64,000 bases of DNA. It comes from Symbiodinium natans. Lineage: Eukaryota > Sar > Dinophyceae > Suessiales > Symbiodiniaceae. The stretch spans positions 62,001 through 126,000 of the forward strand of contig CAJNDS010002317.1 of assembly GCA_905221605.1 (NCBI GenBank). Reading direction: 5' to 3'. The notes under the pieces were generated by a model. The model saw nothing but the letters and a program-made list of their open reading frames with translations. It was not told the DNA's origin and searched no databases. A program made the position numbers and the translations under genes. Numbering within the stretch: the first letter of the stretch is position 1; each line of letters opens with the position of its first letter. Below are positions 45,240-56,276 of the stretch, in pieces.

Positions 45240-46330
45240 ACAAAATGGTCAGCTCAATGATGGATCTCACTCATGAAAAGCAGTCAGTTGAGGACCTCCA
45301 TGGAGGGACGGACTCAGAGTCCACTAGAGCATCGAAATGCACTCCACAGGCCAATTTCAAGCGAAACGGAGTCCACAACAAGCCTCCATGCATACCGCCA
45401 ACTATTCTGGAACCACTGCTTTTGGGCAGCGTAGCCACTGCTGACAGACACATTGGCACATCGTTCTGTCGTCCTGCCCAAAGGGCAAGCTTTGCCAAAG
45501 CGGCAGCCTCCACGAGAGAAAGCTGGCAGAAGCACCCCACGAGGAAAGAGAACCATCAGAGCAATCCCAAGAACACCTCAGCGGCAGGTACACAGCGTAG
45601 GGGACCATCACGTTGAGGAAGCCCAATGCACCCACCAGATAAGAAAATAAAATAGCAGCAGCATATTGAATAGAAGGGCCGATAATACGGCGCCCCCGCC
45701 CACAGGCCAGGTTGCCGTGAAGCCTGGCCATCGCAAGTGGCCAAGAAAAACCAAGCAAGTATGGGGTGAGTGTGTGGCACTGCTCCATCACATGCATTGT
45801 ACAAGCAAAGAACTGAGTCAAACATGGTCAGCTCAACGATGATCCAAACTCATAGGGCAGACAGTTGAGGACCTCCATGGAGAGTCTGGTACTACAGTGA
45901 CTCGTCGCATCGCGCAAGTTGCCTCATTGCCCGAAGACTCGCCATGGGCCGACCCACGAACTCCCAGAAGGGCTAGGTGGGAAACAGGAACGAACTGTCC
46001 ACAACGAATGTCGTCACATATCCTTCCAGCTGTTGCAACCGAAAGTGAAAGCACCATGAGGTGGGCCATCAGAGCATTCCCAGACGTCGCCTCAGCAAAA
46101 ACGAATTCATCTGCATAGAGACAAACTGTAGCAGCACACTGTAGGGGCCGAAGACGGCGTCCTGCCCATAGGCCTGGTTGCCGTAAAGCCTGACAACCGC
46201 AAGTGGCCATACATTCATCCCAAAATGCCTGATTGCCGCAAAGCCTGGCAACCGTAAGTGGCAATGAATAGTCACACAACATGAAGAACAAAAGCAAATA
46301 CGAAATAGATAAACCAAGCACTGAGCATAG
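45240..46330 (-). CDS. Tandemly duplicated segment with membrane-protein-like exons
   Basis: ATGGTCAGCTCAA and AGTTGAGGACCTCCATGGAG recur at 45245-45305 and 45825-45882, and the rest aligns in parts, so the segment is duplicated about 580 bp apart. The best minus-strand peptides are WPLAMARLHGNLACGRGRRI with IGPSIQYAAAILFSYLVGAL (first copy) and WPLAVVRLYGNQAYGQDAVF with GPYSVLLQFV (second), plus a further partial repeat near 46230. The hydrophobic stretches suggest a transporter-like membrane protein, but no family is assigned. Upstream blocks to about 46800 may belong. Confidence 0.45.
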
Positions 46331-46977
46331 GCGCGAGCTCGCTGGCAGTGAAAACACTGTACCTTGCAGTCCGCCCCGAAGCGTTGGTGCGTACATAATG
46401 CCTGGCCAGTATCTTCGCCCACACATGAAGCCCAGGTGATCACGAACCTGATTGGCTCCCGCTGCAGCACTGGAATCTGCAGCAACCCTCACTTCTACCA
46501 GCAATACTTTTGGCCTGTCTTCAGTGGCCCATCCAAGAATGCTGGTTGCCGGACTTGGGACCGGCACGGCTCGCAAAATAAAGAAGAGCGGACCTGCAGT
46601 GAGGATGCTTGAAGGTGTCACTCGTGTATCTCCCAACTGTGGGGCTAACTGCGTTTGCGCAACCAGCTCATCAAGTGGCAAAGGCGTCTCCAAAAACATC
46701 CAGTAGCAGAATGCCATGCAAATACCATACCAAATCCATGAAGGCCAGTGAGTGCACCGAGGACAACCTGAATGCACGGGTCTCTGACATATCGCCATCG
46801 TCATTGCATCTGTGAATGGGTGCCGAAGTGCGGCTTCCCAGGCTCAGTATTGAGACACCATGTGCAAAACCAAGAACTACAGCGTCCGGAGGGGGTCCAG
46901 TTGAACAGAGAACCTGTTTGGCCTCGAACCCGGTTGACCCCCTACCAGAAGAAACATGTGATCCGAGCCGAGAAGCT

Positions 46978-47845
46978 TTGATGGGGTTTGGAAAGGACTC
47001 ATATGCTTTGCAGCAAGCATTGCACGGCCTAGCACTAGGGTTCTTAAACAAGGAAGGTCTCCCCTTCGCCACCGTGGAGCGTTTGTTGAATTCAAAAAAC
47101 AACGGGGGGGGGGGGGGGTTTGGCAACAGGGGTCACCTTGGAAAAGCTTGCTTTTCCTCACGCTGCTCTTTGCAGTGCTTTTTGCACTTCAGCTGGCCCA
47201 GGGTGCCTCGCACAAGAGCTCTTGGAACCTTGTTTTTTTTTATCACTCCGAAAGACTTGTTCTTGGTTGTTGCTGCGTTTTCTCTTCGGAGGGCGGACAA
47301 GAGAAAATGCATCAAAAAGCAAAAAAAAGGTTTTTCGGCGCGATGACAAAACAGCATCGAGCAGGCCAAACGCCGAAAACACCGAGGATTCTGGAAGGAC
47401 GATGCCCCCTCCCCCTTTGAAGAAGGTGAGAACGGACGAGAAGTCGGCGTCTTTGGCCAACATCTTGAGCAGAAGCCACCAGGCTCAGCAGCAAAAACGC
47501 TGTAAGTACCGATGTTCCCGGCTGCAAGAAAATGGACGTAGCCAACCCCCCCCCCATCGAGACGGGCCAGAATCGACAACCCATCCACGGCAGCGAAGGG
47601 GAGGCTGCCTGAAAACAAGCGGGGGGGGGGGGGTGGCGCAGCACCTCGCTCGCATGATGGGGTTTGGAAAGGATTCGGATTCACTTGCTTTGTAGCAAGC
47701 ATTGCACGGCATACAACCTGGTCCTGAAACGAGCGGGGAGGGGTTCGTGGACTTTGGAAAGGACGGCCGGGAAAGGTTTCATATTGTTTTCTGCAAACAT
47801 TGCACAGCTTAGAACCAGGTCCTGAAACAAACGGGGGAAAGCTGA
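46978..47845. repeat. Repeat F, dispersed copies
   Basis: Copies near 46978-47115 (with a 13-G run at 47104), 47585-47725 and 47735-47845. Between them, ORFs on both strands are uninformative. Confidence 0.75.
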
Positions 47846-48195
47846 ACATCAGCGAGGAAGGAATCTGAATAAATAATCTGATATTCCAAACTGGCTAGCA
47901 AGGCAAAGGGACCAGGAGACTTCAAGACCATGGCACCAGAGGACCACGGGACCAAAAGGAACCCTGCAGACCAGAGGACCAGAACAGCGGGGACCACAGA
48001 CCAGAAACCAGTCCTGGAGGAACCTAGCTCATTGTAGCCAATTAGCTTCTTGATGTTTATCTATTTGCTTTTGGTGTTATCAACTCTTTCGTGATGCTAC
48101 TCGATTCTTTTTTGATACCTATGACGCACAGAAACGTCCAAAAAACAAAGCAGGTGGCTCAGAGGTCACCTCTCCTTCTTCCGCCTCTTTATCTC

Positions 48196-48540
48196 GCCAG
48201 CAGGGCACAGGTGGCACCGCAGGCAAAGGGCTCCATTCAAGCAGCCTTGTGACTTCCATATCCAAGCCTCAGACACCCAAAGCCACAGTAAATACTGTAA
48301 ATACATGTAAACACATGTAAACACATGTAACTACAAGAAAATACATGTAGAAACATGAGAAAATACATGTTTCATACCCCATGCCCGCTGGGAGCCTCAA
48401 GTTTCACCCCTCTGCTGCCAGGACACGCAAGGTTTGCAGTTGCCGGTGTGATGCAACAGCGACCCCTTGGATGGCAGCGCGCTGGAGCTGGCAGCCTGGG
48501 ATCCGTGGAACATCCAGGGACAAGCGCCAGCAAAGTCTAA
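48196..48540 (-). CDS. Small CCCH zinc-finger gene or relic, two exons
   Basis: Exon about 48540-48427 encodes ALPSKGSLLHHTGNCKPC. Intron 48426-48268 is GT..AG/G and has repeated ACATGTAAAT-like motifs. Exon 48267-48196 completes the finger (AWIWKSQGCLNGALCLRCHL) and ends PAGEIKRRKKER-stop. One complete C-x8-C-x5-C-x3-H finger results. A possible start is MFHGSQAAS near 48510. A family B element (48542) begins at the upstream edge, so the 5' part may be lost. Confidence 0.6.
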
Positions 48541-48541
48541 C

Positions 48542-48648
48542 TTGGGATGTTCCCCCATTTTACTAACAGTCCTTCATAGGGATTCTAGTACCCTCCATTG
48601 TAAAATCCCTATAATAAGGACTGCTAGTATAAGGGGGAACAGCCCAAG
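48542..48648. mobile_element. Inverted-repeat element family B
   Basis: TTGGGATGTTCCCCCATTTT at the left, TATAAGGGGGAACAGCCCAA at the right, with inner ACTAACAGTCCTT/AAGGACTGCTAGT. Confidence 0.87.
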
Positions 48649-48734
48649 TCATGCAAGAGGAGCCGCCGCCAGCTGATCGCACCGAGAAACAGCATGGTCT
48701 GCATCGCCGGTCTCCTTTCTTGCGTCACTGGATG

Positions 48735-48838
48735 CTACTTAGAGGTTCATGGTACTTTAGTATCCGACTGTAACTGTACTTATAACTGTATTTATAACTG
48801 TACTTATAACTGTACTTATAACATGAACCTCCAAGTAG
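48735..48838. mobile_element. Inverted-repeat element family C with internal TAACTGTACTTA tandem
   Basis: CTACTTAGAGGTTCATGGTA at the left and ATGAACCTCCAAGTAG at the right are inverse. The interior is four to five tandem copies of TAACTGTACTTA. The region 48840-50050 beyond it has no confirmed gene; an exon-like piece (KKVKRSMAQGKMASLHLGPE, about 49330-49180 minus) is noted. Confidence 0.85.
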
Positions 48839-50059
48839 ATCCACACCGCAGATATCACTATGACTACGGTCGCTGAGCCCCCACCTTGCTCCCGAGCTCC
48901 CCATGACCCAAGCAACACTTACCAGACCAGATCACATGAGCAATGGCCGGCCCTGGTTCTGCAACAGCTGCCGCTCATGCACACTTGTGCGCATGTTGAC
49001 CTAAAGGGCTGAGGGGTGTTTGGGCACCCGAAACAGCCGACGCAGGAGTCAAGTGGCACAAGGGCACTGGGCTTCAGGGAAAACAAGAAGAGTCCCAACT
49101 TCAGTCTCCTCATCGCTGGGCGGAACGCAGGTGGCGGGCGTTGGCGGCATGTAGAGGCAGACAGAGTCCTGGTGAATGCAGCTTCATGGTCATGCTTCTC
49201 CCCCCCAGCATTCCAGCAGCAAGGCAAGGAAGTTGCAGCCAAGCCTCATTCGTCTCTTGCGTGCATTCAGGCCCTAGATGCAACGAAGCCATCTTGCCCT
49301 GTGCCATGCTACGCTTCACCTTCTTGAGAGGAGGTCGGCTGCCAAGGCAGTGCATCTCGCGACCTAAAGCTTGAAGGAGAGTGGACTTGCATCTGACGAT
49401 CTGCTTCCTTTCCCGCGGGTGCTGGGCCGAATTCCACCGCATATGTGCACGAACGCACGCATGCTCCTACGATTCCTGCACTGTCCACACCTATACTGTC
49501 GACGGCACAGCATCAGCTCTGGCATAGCCGGCGTGTGAAGTCGGAGACTGGTGCTTCGACTTCAAGCCACCTCCTGACGGCCAGCGACGGAGATCAAAAT
49601 CTGTACTCCCCGCGCCGAACTGCCAAGCCCATGCTCTGAGCATGCAAAGGATATGATGCAAGGGCACAGCATGGAGCAGCCATCAAAAAAACCTTCACAT
49701 GGTGGGCTGGTCTCTGTCCGGCCCAACGCAGGGGGGGGCTGCAACAATGAACGCAAGCAATCCTGAGACTGAAACAATGCATGCGTGCTAAACTAGCTTT
49801 GTGGGGCATCCATGCCTTTTCGAGGCGTTCCCCTGCGAAGAGCCTTCAACTCAAAACCTCTAGTCTAGGACATGTGCGGAAAATCCTGCTAAAAAACACG
49901 TGGGTTTTGGCAATTTCGTACGAAAGCCAATGTCTGGAGCTCAGCGCCAAAAGGATCTACACGAGACTACGCTTCTCTCTCAAGTGCACCCAGCCGACTC
50001 AAGGTGACTGGAGTTTTCCTTTCCTATCCCAGATGCAGCGGTGCCAAGCGATTGTGAAT

Positions 50060-50180
50060 GTATATGTATGTTTATATATGTATATATATACATATATATA
50101 TATACATATATGTCTGTATATATAGATCTAGAAATCTATATCTATATACATATGTGTATATATATGAGTATATGCTTGCT
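50060..50180 (+). repeat. (TA)n-rich tract
   Basis: TATATATACATA units with ATGTAT interruptions. A degenerate AATAAT/ATCATC tract follows at 50318-50395. Confidence 0.92.
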
Positions 50181-50709
50181 TTAGCTGGCTAGGACTCCAA
50201 CCACTGGAAGTCAAAGGAACACCATCAGGTGCCTCTTCGGGCTCCCAAGTGGCAAGTGGCTTGCTTCGGGCGGCAGAAGCGAGATGTAGTGAGGCTACGG
50301 GAAGTAAGACGCGTAATATGCATAATATTAATAGTAAGAATAATAATCATCATCATCATCATCATAATTTCATAATGCAACTAGTATGAATAATCACAAC
50401 TTTTGGGCATTTTGGGGGACAATGAGCACAATGCTGCTTCTGCTGCTGCCTTCTACAAGCGCTATGGTGTTGTTTAAGCTTCGGGCATAACGCAAGCTTC
50501 GCTTGCAAGAAAGGAAATGGGATGACGGCCCCGCTGTACGGCTCAAGAGCCATCCAAGTTGCGAAGGTCAGCAGGAAACAAGATTTTCCTCCACAATTGG
50601 TGAGCCGCAGAAGAGCGAATGCCCGTCTAGATCAGTCCAAGATCAACGGCGAAGATTCAGAGCTCCTGAGCACGTCTCACAGCTGCAACAGCTACTGTAG
50701 CAGCTACAG

Positions 50710-52116
50710 TCAGAAGGCAGAGAGCAGCAACACAAAGCACCACACAGAGCTCTGGCCCTTGCAGCCAAGAGACACAGGATTCTTTGCAGGCTCCTTGGTG
50801 GCCTTGCTCTTCTTCCGCTGCTTGATTTCGCCAGCGGGGCACAAGTGGCATCGACCACAGCTGGCTCCGTGCCGACAACCCTGCGGCTTCCAGAACCAAG
50901 CACATGGTGAGCACTTCCCGTCTGCGTGCAATGCAGAACCAACTGAGGGCAACGGCAAAGGGGCTGGGAGTACTTGTGTCGGAGGGTGATGGACTGGCTG
51001 GTGATAAAGTGGCACGCTGGGCAAGATACCTGGAATGGGCACTTCAGGCACGTATCGGCGCTCCCCTGCTTCGTAGGGAAAGCACCTGCAGCCATCAGAG
51101 CCACACCGGCTGCAAACTTTTCCAACGCTTTGTGCAGATTGGAAAGGCAGCGGGTTGCCTAAAAGCACAGGCCTTGCAGGCGGGCTGGAGTGGTTTAGCG
51201 AGGAGCAGCACGCAGAATTCGGAGAGTACCAGGGTGGAAGAGATGGGCTGGATTGGGCATGTTGGACTTGCTGAATTTGTTGGACTTGTTGGGCTGGCTG
51301 CGGCTGTGTCTGCATGTTTACTGGCTGGGTTGGGTACAACGGCAAGGACTGCAACGGTTGTGGAAGATGGCCAAGGTAGGGCGTCACCTCACAGACGTTC
51401 AAGACCAACGTGGGAGCCGGCGTGAGCACTGCAATGGGCTTGATCTCGGATGGCTCCAAGCATGGGTGGAGCACTTGCTCTGATTGTCCCTCTTTGTCGG
51501 GAGCGATACCTTCCGTCTGACCCTGGACTTTCGACCTGATGATTGCCAGCTTCGCCTGCTTCCGAGCTTTCGCCTCTCCCATTGGGCACAGATGACAGTG
51601 GCCGCAGGCAGATTCGTTTCGGCAACCCTCGGCTTTCCAGAACCACGCGCAAGGCTTGCACTGGCCGCTGCCATGCAGCCGTGAGCCGACCGAAGGCAAG
51701 GAGGGCGAAGTCGGATCAGACGCTGTCCAGGAAGGTGCTGGTGGCAAGCCTTCTGTTGTTAGGTGAAGGCAAGGAGCTGACGATGGGGGTGGAACTGTGG
51801 GGCCCCCATCGCACAGCGTGGTATCTGGGCCTTCTAGAACTGCATCGGCTTGGACCTTTTTCTGCTTGAGCTCGCCTTTACGCCGCTTGATCTCTCCGGC
51901 TGGGCACAAGTGGCACCGCAAGCATGCAGCTCCATTTAGGCATCCCTGTGGCTTCCAAAACCAGGCACAGGGTTGGCAAATGCCCAGTTTGTGATGTGCT
52001 GAGCCCACGGATGGAAGCTGAGCGGAGCCGGACTCCTCTTCGGGAGCTCCCAGGGCTTCGCCACTATCACAGGCCTCAGGTGGTGACATCGGTGATTGCA
52101 CCGTCTCGCCCACCAT
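50710..52116 (-). CDS. CCCH zinc-finger protein with three fingers, 468 residues
   Basis: A single open exon from ATG 52116 to the stop at 50710. Three fingers follow the local pattern: LPSVGSAHHKLGICQPCAWF and KPQGCLNGAACLRCHLC (residues about 36-80); LPSVGSRLHGSGQCKPCAWF and KAEGCRNESACGHCHLC (about 140-185); LPSVGSALHADGKCSPCAWF and KPQGCRHGASCGRCHLC (about 400-445), each C-x8-C-x5-C-x3-H and followed by PAGE or PMGE plus basic residues. Pro/Ser/Gln-rich linkers lie between, with CSRCGSDGCRC near 345. CCCH fingers commonly bind RNA. No intron is needed, unlike the neighbouring relatives whose finger is split. Confidence 0.78.
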   Translation of the reverse strand: MVGETVQSPMSPPEACDSGEALGAPEEESGSAQLPSVGSAHHKLGICQPCAWFWKPQGCLNGAACLRCHLCPAGEIKRRKGELKQKKVQADAVLEGPDTTLCDGGPTVPPPSSAPCLHLTTEGLPPAPSWTASDPTSPSLPSVGSRLHGSGQCKPCAWFWKAEGCRNESACGHCHLCPMGEAKARKQAKLAIIRSKVQGQTEGIAPDKEGQSEQVLHPCLEPSEIKPIAVLTPAPTLVLNVCEVTPYLGHLPQPLQSLPLYPTQPVNMQTQPQPAQQVQQIQQVQHAQSSPSLPPWYSPNSACCSSLNHSSPPARPVLLGNPLPFQSAQSVGKVCSRCGSDGCRCFPYEAGERRYVPEVPIPGILPSVPLYHQPVHHPPTQVLPAPLPLPSVGSALHADGKCSPCAWFWKPQGCRHGASCGRCHLCPAGEIKQRKKSKATKEPAKNPVSLGCKGQSSVWCFVLLLSAF

Positions 52117-52582
52117 ACAAAAGGATGATGGCTCTGATGATGTTCTCCTGCATGGGTCAACAAAAACTCATCTGCTGCATGGGTCCAGCTGAGGCATCCG
52201 GAGTCCTGGCGCGTTCTTCGGAAGGCAGAAGGACCTGCCTCAATGGTTGCAAAGGCATGGCCATGCATCATCTGAAAAAAGAAATTGAATGCGAGCACAA
52301 ACTCCAGGGTCCCTACTGCTTCTTCTCCTGTCGCTGCATCTTCCAGAACACGCTAGAGGAACTGATGTGCAGCATGAGCCCGTTCCACAGAAATCCTGAG
52401 AGCCTGACCTTCACACACATGTCACGCCGAGGAAACCATTTATGGGCAGGAGTAGCTCTCCCACCTTTCGAGCCAGAAGCAAGAAAAGCAGCAATCAACA
52501 CCTGGCATGCTTCAAGCGTCGTAACGCCCCCACATTCCCGACCACGTGCGTCTGGTCTCCAGGACAGCTTCGTGACTCATTC

Positions 52583-52719
52583 GTTCATGGTACTTCTTAA
52601 CCAATTATAACTGTACTTATAGTAACTGTACTTATGGCCATATTAGGGCACTTAAGGGGCTTATAAATGGGTTATAAGTACAGTTAAAATTGGTTAGTAA
52701 GTACCATGAAACCCAAGTA
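52583..52719. mobile_element. Inverted-repeat element family C, full-length type
   Basis: GTTCATGGTACTTCTTAACC and GGTTAGTAAGTACCATGAA are inverse, with inner AATTATAACTGTACTTATA and its inverse. Confidence 0.9.
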
Positions 52720-53804
52720 AGGAGCTCTTCCCGCATTTTCCACATACATTTGCGAGTCCTCGCGCGTCGGCTCACAGGACCATGCTAGCAGAAAGGGTTG
52801 GTTGACACATGCAGGTTGCCACACCCTCTTTTGCCAGAGGCGCCAGCATCGCGCCCGTAATCACAACAGGAACAGGTTCATGATTACACATCTGGGATCG
52901 TTGAATGAAGATGGTTAAGCTGCCGGTGGAGGTCGCATCTCTGGCACGCAACACCAGGGGACACGACCTGCGTAGCAGACCTGCGACTCAGGGCAAGGAC
53001 TTTCTCTCGCAGGGGGCATCTTTAGGCACGCGTCGCTGACCCCCTCGGCTATGCAGCCTATTACGCGTTTCCCATGCATGAATCTACGGCAAGCAACATA
53101 AGACGGCAAAACGGATAAGATAGCTTTGACCAGGTGCTAGGCTGCTAGAAGGGAGATCGTCACGTCGCAGGCTTTCCGACCGGGTTGTGCTGCTGGCTTC
53201 TTACACTGCGACACCGCTTGTCAATACCAACTGCAGGCTGAGAGGTTTTTTGGAGATGTGGTGCAGTGGTGCAAATGCAGAATGGCATCGACAAAAGAAG
53301 TCCGAGCAGATCTACTAATACTAAAGCACATACACAAGCATCCACCTGCAGCGCATCTCATCTGGGCTTGGGCACGCCAGTGCTACACACACACGCACAC
53401 ACGTTTGGCTGCAGGTGGCAATACAAAGGGCAAACAAACCAACGACAAGCTCTTCAGCCTTCCTACTGGAAGAGCACGACCGTGCCATTGACAGCCTTGT
53501 GAAGTTTAAGTATTCAGGCCCAGTCTTGCCACACTGGGTCATGTCTATGCGAAGGAGAAGGTCGCATCTGGCAAGCCTGGCCCTGTTCAGATTGCAGAGC
53601 CGTTCCAGTTGGGTGCAAGCTTGTGTGCTTGACCCACGGGACTCATGAGCCCAGAAACACGGCCGAGCAAGTGCTGGGGGCACCCATCGGGCTATTGAAG
53701 ATCATAGAGCTTGGTACAATCTGTGTCAAGCACAAGCTCCAGTTGGCTTCTAAGAGTGGGCTAAAATACACTTCAATCCCAGACACGCCTCAGTGTCCAG
53801 CCAC

Positions 53805-54113
53805 TCAGCCATCACTGCTCTTCTTCTTGAGGGCCATGTTTCCGATTTTCTTTCGTCTTCGCGGCTCCAAGCAGACGTGGCAGTACGGACAGTTTGCTCC
53901 AGCACTGCAGGAGGCCGATTGCATGAGCTCCACACAGGGCTGGCCTTGCATCTCAGGTTCTCGCTCAACAAGCAAGTCATGCAGAAACATGCGAAACATG
54001 CTCTGTGAGGACGGCCCACTGGGGACAGCACATTTGCCGTTGTTGTGTGCCACTTCGCCAGGAGATATCCGCTCCGGCCCTACCAACTTGATCAAATTAT
54101 GCTCTGCATGCAC
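53805..54113 (-). CDS. CCCH zinc-finger exon, divergent
   Basis: An open block ending at 53805 with GQPCVELMQSASCSAGANCP and YCHVC, then LEPRRRKKI: spacing C-x8-C-x5-C-x3-H as in the neighbours, but the aromatic CAWFW core is replaced. The upstream part (FRMFLHDLLVEREPEMQ) is acidic and helical. Start and further exons are unknown. The region 52720-53800 holds no confirmed gene; a short CA run lies at 53385-53402. Confidence 0.55.
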   Translation of the reverse strand: MHAEHNLIKLVGPERISPGEVAHNNGKCAVPSGPSSQSMFRMFLHDLLVEREPEMQGQPCVELMQSASCSAGANCPYCHVCLEPRRRKKIGNMALKKKSSDG

Positions 54114-54719
54114 TTGAAACAGCTTGCCCTAATTACTGACTACAGCTTTCGCACGTTTTTTGGCGCAGGTTAGCGGTTCCAACGAGAACCGTGTCGGTTA
54201 CATCCTCCACAGCACAATCCCTGCAATGAGCAACGCCTCCAACAAAATTCAGGAGAGGGCCACATATGGGATAAGGGTGCTGCTTGGCGCAGGAGCAGAC
54301 ACGACCATCACCCGTTTCAATTATCGCGCCATGCCACGAGAGTGATGACGAAACACAAGCCTACGTAGTCACGTTGATTCTGCTGCTTACAAGTGCTGCT
54401 GTGCCATGTATCATGAACGAACCCGAATCACCTCTTTCGTGAAGCAACTATGTGCAAGGTTCCCCAGGCAGCGAGTGTGATTGCAGCGAGAGATTTGCCA
54501 AGCCATTCAAATGTACGACAATGTCTGATGAGCCGTCTCATGCAATTAAACAGCTTCCTTGCGCAGCAATGCTGCAGAAACCCCATCGGCCCCCAAGTCC
54601 ATTGAAGCTGTGCCTGCGCTGCTCGCGCTTTGGCCCGTGTTCTCCCCGCTCTGCATGAGGTGCTGGAGCGACCGCTCGAGAGCAGGGCCTACGTCGCCTC
54701 AGAGCGCAGGCTCTGCAGC

Positions 54720-54795
54720 TTTTAGGGTTTAGGGTTTAGGGTTTAGGGTTTAGGGTTTAGGGTTTAGGGTTTAGGGTTTAGGGTTTAGGGTTTCA
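54720..54795 (+). repeat. Interstitial telomere repeat (TTTAGGG on +)
   Basis: Ten near-perfect units. On both sides are short Ala/Ser/Arg-rich minus-strand blocks of unclear status. At 55077-55270 (minus) a Cys-rich ORF (LNCRVCAKVVDGPPCFDCGN) is noted but unassigned. Confidence 0.96.
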
Positions 54796-55379
54796 GTACT
54801 CATGACATTGGACTGTGGGACACCTAAGCATCTGGCCAGGTGCTCTGGCATCGCCATCCTCTTCCCGCACGATCTGAGGCAAGTCGGGCTCCTTTCCTGC
54901 ACACCGTCTCAGGAGGGCCCAAGAAGCGCGGCGAAGTATCCAAGCCCGCAAAGTGCCCGAACCACCACCTAGATATCAATCAGCTCGGGCAGCGGCGTCT
55001 CGCAAGCGTTCGCAGATGCTGCACTGGCTCTCGTTCGGAGAAGCCGACATCACCTCGGGCACTCACGCAACGTGCCTCACACATGCACGAGTCTCCCCGC
55101 CCGACCTGGAAGACAAACGCAATGCGTCACATTGCCACAATCAAAGCACGGCGGTCCATCCACCACCTTGGCGCACACACGGCAGTTCAAGGGAGAGGGG
55201 CCAAGTAGGCTGCTGGATTGACCAACCGTCTCATGCTTCGGCCGATGATTCATCTCTAAAGGATTGATGCGCAAAGCGCAAGCGTGTTAAAAGTTTAGGG
55301 CAACTGTGACATGACCTGAGGGAACCATCGGTTACAAACAGGCGCTACGGAATCACACGCATCTGTCCACTGGGGGTTC

Positions 55380-56015
55380 CGACGCCCATGGGCATCGGGG
55401 ACTGCACCGATCTGAATTCCTTCATCTTCGCAGGAACCGGCTGCCACGCTGAAGCAGTCCTGGATGCATCGGAAGCTTCTCAGGCCACTCTTTGCTCATC
55501 CCAAGAATGGTATCTCAGACCCTAAACCCTAAACCCGAAACCCTTTTGAACCCAGACTCTGAACGTCAGCTGGCACGCCTAAACCCTAAACCCTAGACCC
55601 TAGACCCTAAACCCTAAACCCTAAACCCTAAACCCTAAACCCCAAACCCTGTCCTATATTGCTGCTGCTGCGGTTGTAGAGGCTGGGGATTTGGATATGG
55701 GGCGGTGCCCAGCACCAGCGAAGAGACCAGCCCCGGAGTCATTTGCTGCGCCCCCGGCGCCTGCGCCTTCCAGGAATGGGGTTTAGGGTTTAGGGTTTAG
55801 GGTTTAGGGTTTAGGGTTTAGGGTTTAGGGTTTAAGGTTTAGGAATTAGGGTTTAGGGTTTAGGGTTTAGGGTTTAGGGTTTAGGGTTTAGGGTTTAGGG
55901 TTTAGGGTTTAGGGTTTAGGGTTTAGGGTTCTGAAGGAGGCTGCGGGGACGGCGACTGCGTAACACTTTTCGGCTTCTAGGTGCTAGCTCAAGGCCTTCG
56001 GCGAATACACAAACA
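55380..56015 (-). CDS. Pro/Gln-rich gene whose exons are separated by telomere repeat
   Basis: Three coding blocks on the minus strand. About 55970-55932 encodes TQSPSPQPPS and runs into GAACCCTAAACCC. About 55769-55665 encodes AQQMTPGLVSSLVLGTAPYP, then NPQPLQPQQQQY, after the acceptor CTGGAAG/G. About 55420-55355 encodes MKEFRSVQSPMPMGVGTPSG, then QMRVIP and a stop. The first gap (55931-55770) is almost pure CCCTAAA in transcript sense and would be a GA..AG intron; the second (55664 to about 55430) contains two more telomere blocks. No family is recognised; the composition is that of a disordered region. Confidence 0.55.
55515..55650 (-). repeat. Telomere-repeat blocks (CCCTAAA on +), probable intron
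   Basis: Two blocks, 55519-55545 and 55580-55650, with CCCTAGA variants. Note the opposite orientation to the block 130 bases away at 55780. Confidence 0.93.
55780..55930 (+). repeat. Telomere-repeat block (TTTAGGG on +), probable intron
   Basis: About 21 units with one TTTAAGG and one AATTAGGG variant, between two Pro/Gln-rich coding blocks. Confidence 0.96.
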
Positions 56016-56017
56016 AC

Positions 56018-56138
56018 TTAGGGTTTAGGGTTTAGGGCTTAGGGTTTAGGGTTTAGGGTTTAAGGTTTAAGGTTTAGGGTTTAGGGTTTAGGGTTTAGGG
56101 TTTAGGGTTTAGGGTTTAGGGTTTAGGGTTTAGGGCTT
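56018..56138 (+). repeat. Telomere-repeat block (TTTAGGG on +)
   Basis: About 17 units with TTTAAGG and CTTAGGG variants, upstream of the Pro/Gln-rich gene. Confidence 0.96.
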
Positions 56139-56174
56139 CGACTTTTGAAAGAACGGGCCAAGAAAGACCAAGAA

Positions 56175-56276
56175 GTTGGGAAGTTCCCCCTTACACTAAG
56201 AGTCCTTGATAGGGCTGGTAATAGGGGGTCATGTAATCCCCATTAAGGACTGTTAGTAGAAGGGGGAACATCTCAA
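56175..56276. mobile_element. Inverted-repeat element family B with near-perfect flanking repeat
   Basis: TTGGGAAGTTCCCCCTTACA and GAAGGGGGAACATCTCAA are inverse ends. CCAAGAAG on the left and CTAAGAAG on the right look like an 8-bp target duplication with one change. Confidence 0.85.

Noticed and set aside
45833-46804. Single 323-residue ORF taken as one protein
   Set aside because: The frame passes through the duplicated segment and mixes exon-like and non-coding parts; the related peptides lie in different frames, so only a fragmentary call is made.
50904-51425. Plus-strand ORFs opposite the 468-residue CCCH gene
   Set aside because: Shadow of the minus-strand gene; the minus strand has three finger motifs, the plus strand none.
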